Shown here piece after piece: positions 1 to 8,372 of a stretch of 64,000 nucleotides of DNA (positions are counted from its first letter, which is position 1; every line of letters starts with the position of its first letter). This DNA comes from Hymenobacter sp. J193 (GTDB taxonomy: Bacteria; Bacteroidota; Bacteroidia; Cytophagales; Hymenobacteraceae), in assembly GCF_024700075.1 (NCBI RefSeq), contig NZ_JAJONE010000001.1, forward strand, positions 3,557,001-3,621,000. Direction: 5' to 3'. Under the pieces are notes generated by a model, which worked only from the letters and a program-made list of their open reading frames with translations, was not told the origin of the DNA and ran no database searches. The translations under genes were made by a program, and so were the position numbers.

Positions 1-358
1 TGTTGAACGGCTGGCCTTCTGCGTCTACCTTGTTTACATCGAGCCAGAACTGGGCCGGCGGCAGCTTGGTGGTAGCCAGAATAACGAGGAAAGCGTACAG
101 AATCAGCCCCACGGTGAGGAAGCTCACCCGTAGCACGCCCTGGCGCCCAAAGTACTCGTTGATGATGTCGGTGGTGATGAAGACCACGGGCCAGATAAGC
201 ACCCCGGCGGTGAGGTTGCCGGGCAGCCCCAGCAGCGCGTCCACCGAGAATATCTTGACTCCGATGATTTCGGCCAGCAGCGCATTTACAATGAAAATGC
301 CGCTCAGAACCAGGTAGAGCTGCTGCTTTTTGTGGGCAAACGGAGAGGGAGAAGCCAT
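1..358 (-). CDS. Queuosine precursor transporter (YhhQ/VUT family), 3' part beyond the window
   Basis: Inner-membrane protein that should take up queuosine precursors for tRNA modification. The first 119 codons are visible, starting at an ATG at 358, and the gene runs off the left edge. The N-terminus begins with a short polar segment (MASPSPFAHKKQQ), followed by hydrophobic helices. It contains FITTDIINEYFGRQGVLR, the hallmark (T/S)DxxNExxG(R/K) region of the YhhQ/VUT family. It lies 26 bp downstream of the RNase Z stop on the same strand, so the two may be co-transcribed. The substrate (preQ0 or preQ1) is known for the family, not shown here. Family assignment is good; only completeness is limited. 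Confidence 0.85.
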   Translation of the reverse strand, partial: MASPSPFAHKKQQLYLVLSGIFIVNALLAEIIGVKIFSVDALLGLPGNLTAGVLIWPVVFITTDIINEYFGRQGVLRVSFLTVGLILYAFLVILATTKLPPAQFWLDVNKVDAEGQPFN

Positions 359-384
359 GCAGTCAAAGGTGAGCAACGCGGCGC

Positions 385-1319
385 TTACTCCGCTGCCGGC
401 AGGTTGGGCACGTTCACCACAGTTCCTTCCAGGGCCAGCAGGGTGCGGGCAAACTCGGTGCGGGCCTCGCGCAGGTGGGGCTCCAGGTCGCGGTAGCGGG
501 AAGAGAGTGGCCAATGAGCAGCTGCCCCACGCCGGCTTCCCGGGCCAGCTGGCCAGCCTGCCGGGCGGTGGCATGAAACGTAACGGCGGCCCGCTCGCGC
601 AGCTCGTCCAGAAACGTGGCCTCGTGGTAGAGCACATCCACCCCCCGCACCAGCTCCGCCAGCTCCGGCAGGTACACCGTGTCGGAGCAGAAGGCGTAGC
701 TGCGGGCGCGCTTGGGCGGTCCTGTTACCTCGGCGTAGCGCACCAGTACATTGCCGGTGGCTTCGTCGAGGAGGTCTTCGCCCTGGCTGAGTAACTGAAA
801 CTGGGGTGGCGTGAGGCCGGCGGGCAGCCGCTCACGCAGCAAAGACCGGCGCCGGGGCTGCTCGCGCAGCAGGTAGCCGCAGCAGGCAATGCGGTGGCGC
901 ATGGGCAGGGAGTGCACCGTCAGCAGCTTATCCTCATACACGAGCTGGTGCACGGTGGGGTCTACTACCACAAACTCCAGATCGAAGCTAAGCTGGGTAC
1001 CTGAGTGGCGGAACTGCGTGGTCAGCACTTCCTCCAGGCCGGCGGGGCCAAAGAGGCGTAGCGGCTCGGTGCGGCTTTGCAGCTGCATGGTGCCCAGCAG
1101 GCCAAAGAGGCCGAAGAAATGGTCGCCGTGCAGATGGGAGATAAAGATTACGTTGAGGCGTAGGGGGCTCAGCTTGTGCTCCATCAGGCGGCGCTGGGTG
1201 CCCTCGCCACAATCCAGCAGGTACAGCATGTTGCCCACACTCAGTACCTGCGCCGTGTGGTGGCGGCCGGGTACCGGTGTGGCCGAGCCACTGCCCAGAA
1301 TCCTTAGCTCAAAATCCAT
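385..1319 (-). CDS. rnz: Ribonuclease Z (tRNA 3'-processing endonuclease), frameshifted as read
   Basis: Metallo-beta-lactamase-fold endonuclease that trims the 3' trailer of tRNA precursors. Visible motifs are the zinc site SHLHGDHFFG, an Asp in FCSDTVYL, and the HEAT motif in LYHEATFLDE, which is specific for RNase Z. The start is the ATG at 1319 (MDFELRILGSGSATPVPG); upstream in-frame codons lack family similarity. As read, the frame shifts near 505-507. After QLLIGH the protein becomes unrelated residues, whereas adding one base restores GHFSSRYRDLEPHL and an ending at the stop 385-387. The total of 935 nt fits one lost base in a 311-residue protein. The shifted part carries the surroundings of the last zinc ligand, so a true frameshift would be damaging; a sequencing error is the simpler reading. 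Confidence 0.85.
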
Positions 1320-1406
1320 ATCAAATGGCGGGATGGCTGGCTGGTTGAGGATGAAGCGGCAAGCAAGCCATTCAGCCACGCAGCGCGGTAGCCATGTAAA
1401 TAAAAA

Positions 1407-1465
1407 ACTGTTGGCCGGTAGCCGTCAGCAGGAAACTAACAGCTAACAGCCAACAGCCAACAGCC
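1407..1465. repeat. TTGCTGGTT-family inverted repeat, degenerate copy
   Basis: Between the rnz start and the STAS gene stop lies a simple-sequence-like tract with repeated AACAGC(C/T) units (about 1438-1465) facing a CTGTTGGC near 1408. It resembles the more complete copies at 20478-20555, 56698-56942 and 59236-59440. It may help separate the two same-strand transcription units, but no function can be read directly. Confidence 0.4.
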
Positions 1466-1475
1466 TGCGAATAGA

Positions 1476-1850
1476 CTATTCTTTGCTGGTAAGGTCACGC
1501 TCAATGGCGTGCAGGAAAATCCGGTCGATGCCTTCTTCCACCGTGGGCAGAATGTGCAGAACCGACTCCAGCTTGGAGATGGTGATGAGCTTCATTACGT
1601 GGTCCTGCAGGCCGGTGAGCACCAGCAGGCCGCCGGTAGAGTTGCACAAGCGGTTGGCAATCAGAATAGAGCTCAGCCCCGACGAATCGGTGTACTTCAC
1701 GTTCTGCAGGTCCAGAATCAGGTTGTTGATGCCCTCGGCATTCAGTTTCACAAACTCCGATTTCAGATCAGGCGCCACCGTGGTGTCGAGCTTCTTCTCA
1801 TCAATCGTGATGATTGTGTAGTTGTCTTTTTTATCAATCGAGTACTTCAT
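1476..1850 (-). CDS. STAS-domain protein (anti-sigma factor antagonist type)
   Basis: A 124-residue single STAS domain like SpoIIAA/RsbV, which bind and release anti-sigma factors. It has the usual beta-alpha order and the segment VKYTDSSGLSSILIANRL, with the phosphorylatable serine of the family in DSSG. No partner kinase (RsbW/SpoIIAB) or phosphatase is encoded nearby, so the partner is unknown. The start is the ATG at 1850. The charged N-terminus (MKYSIDKKDNYTIITIDEKK) is typical of Bacteroidota STAS proteins. Domain call firm; pathway inferred. Confidence 0.88.
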   Translation of the reverse strand: MKYSIDKKDNYTIITIDEKKLDTTVAPDLKSEFVKLNAEGINNLILDLQNVKYTDSSGLSSILIANRLCNSTGGLLVLTGLQDHVMKLITISKLESVLHILPTVEEGIDRIFLHAIERDLTSKE

Positions 1851-1920
1851 ACCAGCGGGCAGTTCGAGGTTACGGGAGTTGCGAAGGTAACAAAAAAAAT
1901 GGTTGCGGAAATAGGGCGTT

Positions 1921-2760
1921 TCAACGCTTGTAAGGTTGATTTACGCCGAAGGTAAGCGTGGTCCATACACTCTGCCAGTCGGCCTGCGCCGGGCGGGGGT
2001 GAGGGTGCATGCGCACGGAGCTCAGCAGTATTTCGGCCGGCTGCGTGGGCAGGCGCACCAGCACGCGGCCTTCCGGCGAGGTATACAGACGCTGCATCTG
2101 GGCCGGGGCTGCAGCCGGCGTCTGCGGTTTCACCCAGGCCGTTACCAACTGCCCGCGCACGGGCCGGCCCTGTTCCAGCAGGCGCACCGTAAGCAGAGAG
2201 CCGGACTTGGCAGTGTGGGGGTTCTGGTCGGGAATCAGCTCCAGGGCCTGGCCGGTGGCAGCGCTGAAGGGGCCCACCGCCGTACCGCCCACCTGTACCA
2301 GGGTTTTGGCGCAGCGGTGGTAGGTTTCGCGGGCGGGCTTATCCTGCTGGTGCTTTTTTTCGCGCAGCAGTAGGATATCCTCCAGGCCTTCTGCTTTCAG
2401 GTACTGGGTGAACTCCGGGCCCGACAGGGTAAGCGTGGTTTCGGTGGTTTCAAGCCCTAGCACGTGCGTACCAGATTCGTTAAGCTCCAGTACCGTGCGC
2501 AGCGTGTCGGCCTGAGTAGCTATGGCTGTCAGGTCCACGGTGTCGTTGGGGGCGTACTGAACCAACCGCGCCAACCGCTGGCTGGTGCCGGTCCAGGGCG
2601 TACCCCGCAGTTGCTGGCCCACCAGACGGCGCACATGCACCACCGCGCCCGGCGACACCCGGTAGCGGCTGGGGTGCAGCCAGAACTCACTGGCGCCGGC
2701 CCCGGAGGCCAGTGCCAGCAAACCCATCAGCAGAAAAAACGCGCACAGCCTTTGCGGCAT
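1921..2760 (-). CDS. DUF4198-type exported protein
   Basis: About 279 residues from an ATG at 2760, opening with a signal peptide (MPQRLCAFFLLMGLLALASG) and a mature start near ASEFWLHPSRYRVSPGA. The EFWLxP opening is characteristic of DUF4198 proteins, some of which are linked to periplasmic nickel or cobalt uptake. The C-terminal half has an Ig-like stretch (AVTVRLLEQGRPVRGQLV-type beta strands, then VRLPTQPAEILLSSVRMH). An alternative upstream start at 2799 would place extra residues before the signal peptide. No metal-transport genes are adjacent, so metal handling is not supported by context. Divergent from the membrane protein at 2994. Confidence 0.65.
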   Translation of the reverse strand: MPQRLCAFFLLMGLLALASGAGASEFWLHPSRYRVSPGAVVHVRRLVGQQLRGTPWTGTSQRLARLVQYAPNDTVDLTAIATQADTLRTVLELNESGTHVLGLETTETTLTLSGPEFTQYLKAEGLEDILLLREKKHQQDKPARETYHRCAKTLVQVGGTAVGPFSAATGQALELIPDQNPHTAKSGSLLTVRLLEQGRPVRGQLVTAWVKPQTPAAAPAQMQRLYTSPEGRVLVRLPTQPAEILLSSVRMHPHPRPAQADWQSVWTTLTFGVNQPYKR

Positions 2761-2936
2761 ACAAACCGGAAAAAACGAGAGAAGTACCCGGACAACCACA
2801 CCGGCGCCGGAGTGTTTCAGGGTCCGATGATGCTTGGGAAATAAAAGGTATAGAAAATCCTGATACTATCTATACCAAATCAATTGGACTGTAGCCGGAG
2901 CGGTAGGGGCTGGCTGGCCTTCACATGCTTATGTGA

Positions 2937-2967
2937 TTGACGTATGACGGGATAACCGGTACTTTTG
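2937..2967 (+). promoter_or_regulatory. Bacteroidota-type promoter (TTG -33, TAnnTTTG -7)
   Basis: TTG at 2937-2939, 20 bp, then TACTTTTG at 2960-2967, an exact TAnnTTTG -7 box. It lies 26 bp before the ATG at 2994, which supports that start over the in-frame codon at 2937 that would overlap the promoter. Confidence 0.6.
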
Positions 2968-2993
2968 TACTGACTCTTTTTCAGGCTATTTCC

Positions 2994-3479
2994 ATGGATT
3001 TCGTGTGGCAGCATGCCGATGCCCTTACTGCGGTTCTTACGCTTCTGCTGGCGCTGGGCTTCTGCCGCCAGTGGCTGCTGCGCTATAAGCCGCCTATGCG
3101 CCGGCTGGCCCTGTTTGCGCTGGTGCTGGGGCCCAGCTGGGTAGCCCTGCGCATGGGTACTCACCTGTTGGCCAACCTGTACCAGGCCGTGGAGCGGGTG
3201 CTGGCACACTCCTTCGAGTACAACTTTGAGTTCTACTCGCTGATGCTGATGGGAGTGGTATTTATGGGGCTGAGCCTGCGCATGCTGCAGCAGGCCCAGC
3301 TGCTGAGCCAGGGTCGCTCCCGGGCGTCGCGCCAGTTTTGCCACGCGGCCATTGCCCTGGTAGCCCTAAGCGCGCCCACCTTTCCCCTGACGCCCGTAGG
3401 GCTGCTGCCCACGCTGGCCTGTGCGGTGGCCGGGCTGGGCCTGACTTTTCTATACAAACCCGTGCGGCAACTGGCTTAA
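2994..3479 (+). CDS. Small membrane protein of unknown function
   Basis: 161 residues from ATG 2994. Hydropathy by eye shows about four transmembrane helices: around 10-22 (ALTAVLTLLLALGF), 36-52, 75-95 (FYSLMLMGVVFMGLSLRM) and 118-150. No catalytic motif or family was recognised. It stands alone: divergent from the DUF4198 gene and convergent with the glycogen synthase gene, with its own promoter at 2937-2967. Codon use and GC match the neighbours, so it is probably a real, lineage-specific gene. Confidence 0.6.
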   Translation: MDFVWQHADALTAVLTLLLALGFCRQWLLRYKPPMRRLALFALVLGPSWVALRMGTHLLANLYQAVERVLAHSFEYNFEFYSLMLMGVVFMGLSLRMLQQAQLLSQGRSRASRQFCHAAIALVALSAPTFPLTPVGLLPTLACAVAGLGLTFLYKPVRQLA

Positions 3480-3481
3480 TA

Positions 3482-3561
3482 TGGGTTTCTGGGTCCTGGT
3501 TTCTCGTTACCCATATTGACTTCAATCCTCAACAAGCAACCAGCACCCAGAAACGAGCAAC
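3482..3561. repeat. TTGCTGGTT-family inverted repeat in a convergent gap
   Basis: The 87-bp gap between two convergent genes is filled by an imperfect inverted repeat: GTTTCTGGGTCCTGG near 3484 faces CCAGCACCCAGAAAC near 3540. It belongs to the same family as the susC-susD junction repeat. Its position would suit a bidirectional transcription stop, but there is no clear T-run. Confidence 0.5.
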
Positions 3562-3566
3562 TAATT

Positions 3567-5414
3567 TTAGCTCCGTTCCAGGGCCAGGTGGTAGGCGCGG
3601 TCGTAGTACACGCGCAGGTTTTTCCAGTCGTACATTTCCGAGGAGCTTTCCACCTGGTTGCGCTGCATGATTCGCTCCCGGCGGGTTTGCACCACAAAGT
3701 CCCAGAGCATGTTGGTGAGCTCCTCAGCCGATTCGTCGAAGCTCTTTTCCTGGCGCTGCACCACAAAAATCCCCTTGTCCTCGTGGCTGGGTACGTTCTG
3801 CATCACGTAGTCGCCAAAGCCCGACAGGTCACTGGTAATGGCAGGCACGCCGCGGGCCACGCACTCGAGCGGGGTATAGCCCCAGGGCTCATAGTAGCTC
3901 GGGAAGATGCCCAGGTGGCAGCCCCGCACAAACTGCCCGTACTCCATGCCAAACAGGGGAGACGTGGGCGACACAAAATCGGGGTGATACACGATTTTTA
4001 CCTGATCGTGCTGGTTGTTGACCAGGTTGGCCCGGCGCACAAAATCCAGAATGTCGTCGTTGTGGTCGTCTACCAGGTTGTGGGTGATGACGGGCGGCAG
4101 GCTGGTGGTTTTCCAGCTTTGCAGCGTACGGCGGTAGCGCAGCTTCCAGTAGTCATCCACCATGTTACCCAGCTCGGGCAGCTTGTAGTCGGTGGCGCCG
4201 GCGGCGGCGTAGAACAGCCGCTCGCCTACCTGCCGCTCAATGGCTTCGCATGTTTCGCGCACTTCGTTGAGGATAGCGCGGCTTTGCAGCACCTGCGGGT
4301 TGATGCTGTGGAAAGGGCGCTTGGTAATGAAAAACATAACCACCTGGCCTTCCAGCCCGCTTTGCTGCAGGCGGTAATTGAGGCGGGCCAGCGCCTCCAG
4401 CGTCAGGTCGAAGCCTTTGTTGTGGTACTCGTAGCGGCCCGAGGTAAACAGGTACAGCGTCTTGTCCAGGTCAAACGAGTAGCTCTGGAAGAAGTGCGCC
4501 ATCACGAACTCGTGAATCTTGGCCTTGTACTGCTGGTGCAGGTTCTGGAACTCGTGCAAAGCCACAAACCGCTCAATGTTCAGGCCGTTGGGCAGCACCG
4601 CGTCTGGTATCCGGTCGAGCAGGTAGATGCATTCCCGCACCGTCAGCTCGCTCACGGTGGTAAACACGTGGGAACCGTGGGCGGCGGCCCGCTCAATGCG
4701 CACGGCCGTTTCAATGTTAAAATGAACGGCTTCGGCTTCCCAGCTCACCTGCATCAGGTGGTCGTAGAAGTTGGGGTCGTTCATGGCCAGGTAGCGGCCC
4801 AGCAGCGTGGCGTGGGTGGTGAACACAATGTGCACCGGCACCTGCTCACGGCGCAGATCGGGAATAGCCACGCCCGTCATCCACTCGTGGAAGTGCACCA
4901 GCACTTTAGGCTGAGCGGCGTCCTCGGCCGCTTCGGCGGCTAGGGCCTGCACAAAGCGCTTGGCTTGCAGCCCAAAGGCCTCTACCTGGTGCAGCAGATC
5001 GTCGTGGTCGGGCGTGGGAATGCCGTGGTGCCGCCAGAGGTCGGCTTTGATCTGGCCAAGCTGCGGGTAGGCATGATACGGGTTTAGCAGCACCACGCGC
5101 GGGCGGCCCGTCACCAGCCACACGCCGTAGTGCACCTCCATGCCTTCGGCCCGCAGGCGGCGCACAGCCCGCGCAAACGGGTCAGCGTCGGCGGCCAGCT
5201 CCGCATCGGTCATGGGCTCAAACTCGGCCTGGGCCTGATGCGCGAAGTAGGGGCCCAGCAGGCAGTAGTTGTCCTGCCAGCCCTGCACCGTAGCCGGCAC
5301 CTTGCTGCGGATAACGGTGTAGATGCCGCCCACCTGGTTGCAGACTTCCCAGGCCACTTCCACCAGCAAAGCATTGGGGGCAACGAGGTCGGGCGCGGAC
5401 GAAGGAAGCTGCAT
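3567..5414 (-). CDS. Glycogen synthase, GT3 (eukaryotic-type) family
   Basis: Makes alpha-1,4-glucan chains from a nucleotide-sugar donor (UDP- or ADP-glucose; not decided by sequence). About 615 residues from ATG 5414 (MQLPSSAPDLVAPNALLVEV). GT3 features are EVCNQVGGIYTVIRSK at the N-terminal donor-site loop, HFHEW, FTTHATLLGRYLA, TVSELT, and the C-terminal SYYEPWGYTPLECVARG followed by PAITSDLSGFG. The GGIYTVI...K arrangement and overall length fit GT3, not the shorter GlgA (GT5). The in-frame extension to 5549 crosses a terminator hairpin and is rejected as coding. It follows the GH13 branching-type gene, but a terminator at 5504-5551 lies between, so it probably has its own promoter or depends on read-through. 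Confidence 0.9.
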   Translation of the reverse strand: MQLPSSAPDLVAPNALLVEVAWEVCNQVGGIYTVIRSKVPATVQGWQDNYCLLGPYFAHQAQAEFEPMTDAELAADADPFARAVRRLRAEGMEVHYGVWLVTGRPRVVLLNPYHAYPQLGQIKADLWRHHGIPTPDHDDLLHQVEAFGLQAKRFVQALAAEAAEDAAQPKVLVHFHEWMTGVAIPDLRREQVPVHIVFTTHATLLGRYLAMNDPNFYDHLMQVSWEAEAVHFNIETAVRIERAAAHGSHVFTTVSELTVRECIYLLDRIPDAVLPNGLNIERFVALHEFQNLHQQYKAKIHEFVMAHFFQSYSFDLDKTLYLFTSGRYEYHNKGFDLTLEALARLNYRLQQSGLEGQVVMFFITKRPFHSINPQVLQSRAILNEVRETCEAIERQVGERLFYAAAGATDYKLPELGNMVDDYWKLRYRRTLQSWKTTSLPPVITHNLVDDHNDDILDFVRRANLVNNQHDQVKIVYHPDFVSPTSPLFGMEYGQFVRGCHLGIFPSYYEPWGYTPLECVARGVPAITSDLSGFGDYVMQNVPSHEDKGIFVVQRQEKSFDESAEELTNMLWDFVVQTRRERIMQRNQVESSSEMYDWKNLRVYYDRAYHLALERS

Positions 5415-5503
5415 AGAAGCAAAGAATAGAAGGGTGGACGGTGGACGGGCCGGTAAAGTAGGCAGCAAACCCGATGTAAAGCCAGAAAGCCCGCGTTTTT
5501 TCC

Positions 5504-5551
5504 GACAAAAAACACCGATGCCGACCAGGGAAAAAATCCTGACCGGCATCG
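5504..5551 (-). terminator. Intrinsic terminator between branching-type gene and glycogen synthase gene
   Basis: On the minus strand a stem of CGATGCCG (5544-5551) with CGGCATCG (5516-5523), extended by an inner CAGG/CCTG pairing (26-29 and 38-41 of the 5500s), is followed by a run of six T residues (A-run at about 5507-5512 on the plus strand). It lies 22 bp after the GH13 stop. Confidence 0.7.
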
Positions 5552-5572
5552 TAGGTGAAAACAGGCTGGCCG

Positions 5573-7399
5573 CTAGGCGCCGGGCTCCTGCGAAATAATC
5601 AGTACCGAATACGGGGCCAGCCCGAAAGAGGCGTGGCAGGCAAAACCGTCGTATTCGCCTTCTTCGCTGTGCGTGTCCACGCTTTCGAAGTTGCCGAATT
5701 CTTCGTCGTAACCGGCCCAGTCGGAGTTGAAGCGCACCCGCCAGTGTCCCTGGCAGGGCAGCCCGATGGTGTAGGCCTCGTGGGCGCGGTCGGCAAAGTT
5801 GCAGAGCACGATGGTGGTGTCGCCGGGGCCCCCGTCGCCGTCGGCCCAGCGCCGGAACGCTATGGTTTTCTCGTCCTCATTCACGTGGAAGACGTCGATG
5901 TGCTGGCCCTGCAGGCCCCGGGTGCTGCCCTCATAGTTGCGCCGCAGCCGGATCAGGTCGCGGTACAGGTGGATGAGGCCCGGGTGGTTTTCGGCGTGGG
6001 TCCAGTCCAGGGCCTGGTCGTCGGAGAAGTGGCCGTCTTCCAGAAACTCCTGGCCCTGGAATATCATGGGCACGCCGGGGGCCGTGAACACCAGGGCCGC
6101 GCCCAGGGTAGCCCGCTTTTTCGGAAACCAGGTGTGGGCGTCGCCGGGCATGATTTCCTCCGGCACACGGCTCTTGCCGTTGGCCACCTCATCGTGCGAC
6201 TCGGTGTAGATGACGCGCTGGAAGGAGTCGTTGTTGTAGCGGGTAGCCAGGGCCTCGGCCACGGCGGCCATGCTGCGGTCGGCATCGTGGGGGGCGGTGA
6301 GGGCGTGGCGGATGGGATACACAAAGCGGGCGTCCCACTGGGCCGCAAAGCCCTGGCCGCCTTCCTCGGGGGCGCGGGTGATGAACTCGTTGCCCAGCAA
6401 ATCTTCGGCAATGGTGATTTTCCAGGGCATCCGCTCCCGGATTTCCTCGTTGATCCACTTCATCAAACTCCAGCCCTCGGGCAGGTCGCGGGCCGGGTCG
6501 TTGGTGCCGTCCACGTTGCGGATGTGGGCAATGGCATCGGCACGCAGGCCATCAACGCGGTACTCTTCCAACCACATCAGGGCATTGTCGCGGATGTAGC
6601 GGCGCACGGCGTCGCGGCCGTAGTCGGGGCGGTTGTGGCCCCAGGGCGTTTCGGCGCGCCAGTCGTTGTAGAAGTAAACGCCCCCGCCGTCGTTTTCCTG
6701 CCAGCCATCAAACTGCCACAAGTCCAGGTCGCCGGGGCCGAAGTGGTTATACACCACGTCCAGAATCACGGCAATGCCGTGGCGGTGGGCCTGCTTCACC
6801 AGTTCCTTGAAGGCCTGGGGCCCGCCGTAATCGGTTTCGAGGGCGAAGGGGTGTGCGGGGTTGTAGCCCCAGCTGCGGCCGCCCGGAAACTCGGTGGCCG
6901 GCATAATCTCAATGGCATTGATGCCCAGGTCGCGCAGGTAGCCCAGCTTTTCCACCACGTTCAGGAAGGTGCCGGGGCGGTTAGGGTCGGGGGCGTTGAA
7001 GGTGCCCACGTGCAGCTCGTACACCACCAGCTCGTTCCAGGCCGGCATCTGAAACTGGTCGTCTTCCCAGTCGAAGGAATAATCGGGTACCACCGAGGAG
7101 CCGGCCGAGTGCGTGACCTGGCGGGCATAGGGGTCGTTTTTGGTAAGCTCGCCGGCGGGCGTCTGCAGCCAGAACTTGTATTCGGTACCGGCGCCGAGGT
7201 CGGCAATATCCGTGGCCCAATAGCCATCGGCTTCGTGGGTAAGGGGGTGCGCGGCGGGGTCCCAGTCGTTGAAAGGGCCTACTACGGCGGCGGCGGTGGC
7301 GTTGGGCGCCCACACGCGAAACGTGGTGCCCTGGGAGTGAGGAACAGCGCCCATGCCCGCCTGGAGCGTGGGAGCAGTAAGAGTGTCAGCCTGCGGCAT
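5573..7399 (-). CDS. GH13 1,4-alpha-glucan branching-type enzyme with CBM48
   Basis: 608 residues. An N-terminal CBM48 domain (about 20-105, with TFRVWAPNATAAAVVGPFND) precedes a GH13 barrel. Catalytic regions are DVVYNH, VDGLRADAIAHI (nucleophile Asp), ITIAEDLLG (acid/base Glu) and YTESHDEVANG (transition-state Asp). The C-terminus is an alpha-amylase C domain ending FGLAPYSVLIISQ. No secretion signal, so cytoplasmic, consistent with glycogen branching beside glycogen synthase. Shorter than classical GlgB (about 730) because it lacks the N1 domain. A maltooligosyltrehalose trehalohydrolase is the main alternative, but the SHDE motif and missing partner trehalose genes favour branching. Start at ATG 7399, the first in frame. 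Confidence 0.8.
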   Translation of the reverse strand: MPQADTLTAPTLQAGMGAVPHSQGTTFRVWAPNATAAAVVGPFNDWDPAAHPLTHEADGYWATDIADLGAGTEYKFWLQTPAGELTKNDPYARQVTHSAGSSVVPDYSFDWEDDQFQMPAWNELVVYELHVGTFNAPDPNRPGTFLNVVEKLGYLRDLGINAIEIMPATEFPGGRSWGYNPAHPFALETDYGGPQAFKELVKQAHRHGIAVILDVVYNHFGPGDLDLWQFDGWQENDGGGVYFYNDWRAETPWGHNRPDYGRDAVRRYIRDNALMWLEEYRVDGLRADAIAHIRNVDGTNDPARDLPEGWSLMKWINEEIRERMPWKITIAEDLLGNEFITRAPEEGGQGFAAQWDARFVYPIRHALTAPHDADRSMAAVAEALATRYNNDSFQRVIYTESHDEVANGKSRVPEEIMPGDAHTWFPKKRATLGAALVFTAPGVPMIFQGQEFLEDGHFSDDQALDWTHAENHPGLIHLYRDLIRLRRNYEGSTRGLQGQHIDVFHVNEDEKTIAFRRWADGDGGPGDTTIVLCNFADRAHEAYTIGLPCQGHWRVRFNSDWAGYDEEFGNFESVDTHSEEGEYDGFACHASFGLAPYSVLIISQEPGA

Positions 7400-7711
7400 A
7401 TAGGGTTGTGTAAGGAAAGCGGCGCAAAAGTTTAACAGCCCCCTTGTACTGTCCAGATACCGATAAGGTTATATTCTGGCGACCTGATGGCTGGTTTCAG
7501 CCGGCTTTAGTCCAATCGGGCAGGCTGTGGGCAGCGCGCCTGCTGCTGCTGCCGCCGATTGAGTTGTCTGGCTTCCGCTCTGCTGCCTTCGGCCCATACT
7601 GCCTGCCGAACTTCCCCGGAAAAGCCGTATTTTACGGTAGTAAACCTGTTTAGGCCAGTCGTTGAGCTTACGGATGAAAACGAACGGCACCGACTATTCC
7701 CGCATTTCCTA
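7400..7711. other. Divergent intergenic region, 312 bp
   Basis: Lies between the start of the GH13 gene (minus) and the YeeE/YedE gene (plus), so it must hold two promoters. On the minus strand an AACTTTTG at about 7434-7427 is a one-mismatch -7 box for the GH13 gene. No repeat, RNA gene or convincing small ORF was seen. Confidence 0.4.
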
Positions 7712-8278
7712 ATGACGACACATTGGCTATATCAGCCCTGGCCCTGGTACGTGGTGGGGCCGCTCGTGGGGCTGATGCCCGCTACGCTGCTGCTACTCGG
7801 CAACAAGCTCTTTGGCGTATCCGGCAACCTGCGCCACCTGTGCGCCGCGGTGCTGCCCGGCCGCCCCGCCTTTCTGCGCTACGACTGGTGGCAGGAAGGC
7901 AGCTGGAACCTCATGCTGGCGCTGGGCATTGTGGCGGGTGGGTTTGTGGGCGGCTACTGGCTGGCCAATCCTGCGCCCGTGGCCCTGGCGCCCGCGGCCC
8001 TCGCCGACCTGCGCGCCCTGGGCCTGCACGACTTCACCGGGCTGGTGCCGCGGGAGCTGTTTGCCGGCTCGCAGCTACTGAGCTGGCGCGGCTTGGGGCT
8101 TATCGTAGGCGGCGGGTTTCTGGTGGGCTTCGGCACGGCCTACGCGGGCGGCTGCACTTCCGGGCACGGCATCATGGGCGTGGCCGATCTGCAGAAGCCT
8201 TCTTTCCTGGCGCTGGCGGCGTTTTTCGTGGGCGGCATCCTGGGTACTTACGTGGTGCTGCCCTGGCTGCTCGGCTGA
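7712..8278 (+). CDS. YeeE/YedE-family half-transporter (N-terminal type)
   Basis: 188 residues from ATG 7712 (MTTHWLYQPWPWYVVGPLVG). Several hydrophobic helices surround YAGGCTSGHGIMG, the conserved cysteine motif of YeeE/YedE (TsuA) sulfur-compound permeases that pass thiosulfate or related species. Full-length relatives hold two such halves; here the second half is the separate gene at 8373, 94 bp downstream. They presumably assemble together in the inner membrane. The longer in-frame extension to 7559 has no similarity and crosses intergenic DNA. Confidence 0.85.
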   Translation: MTTHWLYQPWPWYVVGPLVGLMPATLLLLGNKLFGVSGNLRHLCAAVLPGRPAFLRYDWWQEGSWNLMLALGIVAGGFVGGYWLANPAPVALAPAALADLRALGLHDFTGLVPRELFAGSQLLSWRGLGLIVGGGFLVGFGTAYAGGCTSGHGIMGVADLQKPSFLALAAFFVGGILGTYVVLPWLLG

Positions 8279-8372
8279 ATATAGCCTTGGCTTGCTCGTC
8301 TGCTGAAACGAAAAGGTCAAGAGTTGCTGTCCCAAAGCTCGATTCTTCTCTCGTTATTCCTCATTCTACCTG

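Noticed and set aside
3516..4943. 475-codon open frame on the plus strand opposite glycogen synthase
   Set aside because: Low-complexity Val/His/Gln/Gly-rich translation typical of the antisense of a high-GC gene; the minus-strand product has clear GT3 motifs.
5573..7399. Maltooligosyltrehalose trehalohydrolase
   Set aside because: Catalytic region reads YTESHDEVANG, and no trehalose-forming partner lies nearby; glycogen synthase does.
5555..7435. 626-codon plus-strand open frame opposite the GH13 gene
   Set aside because: Antisense shadow; no motifs, and the minus strand carries all GH13 catalytic regions.
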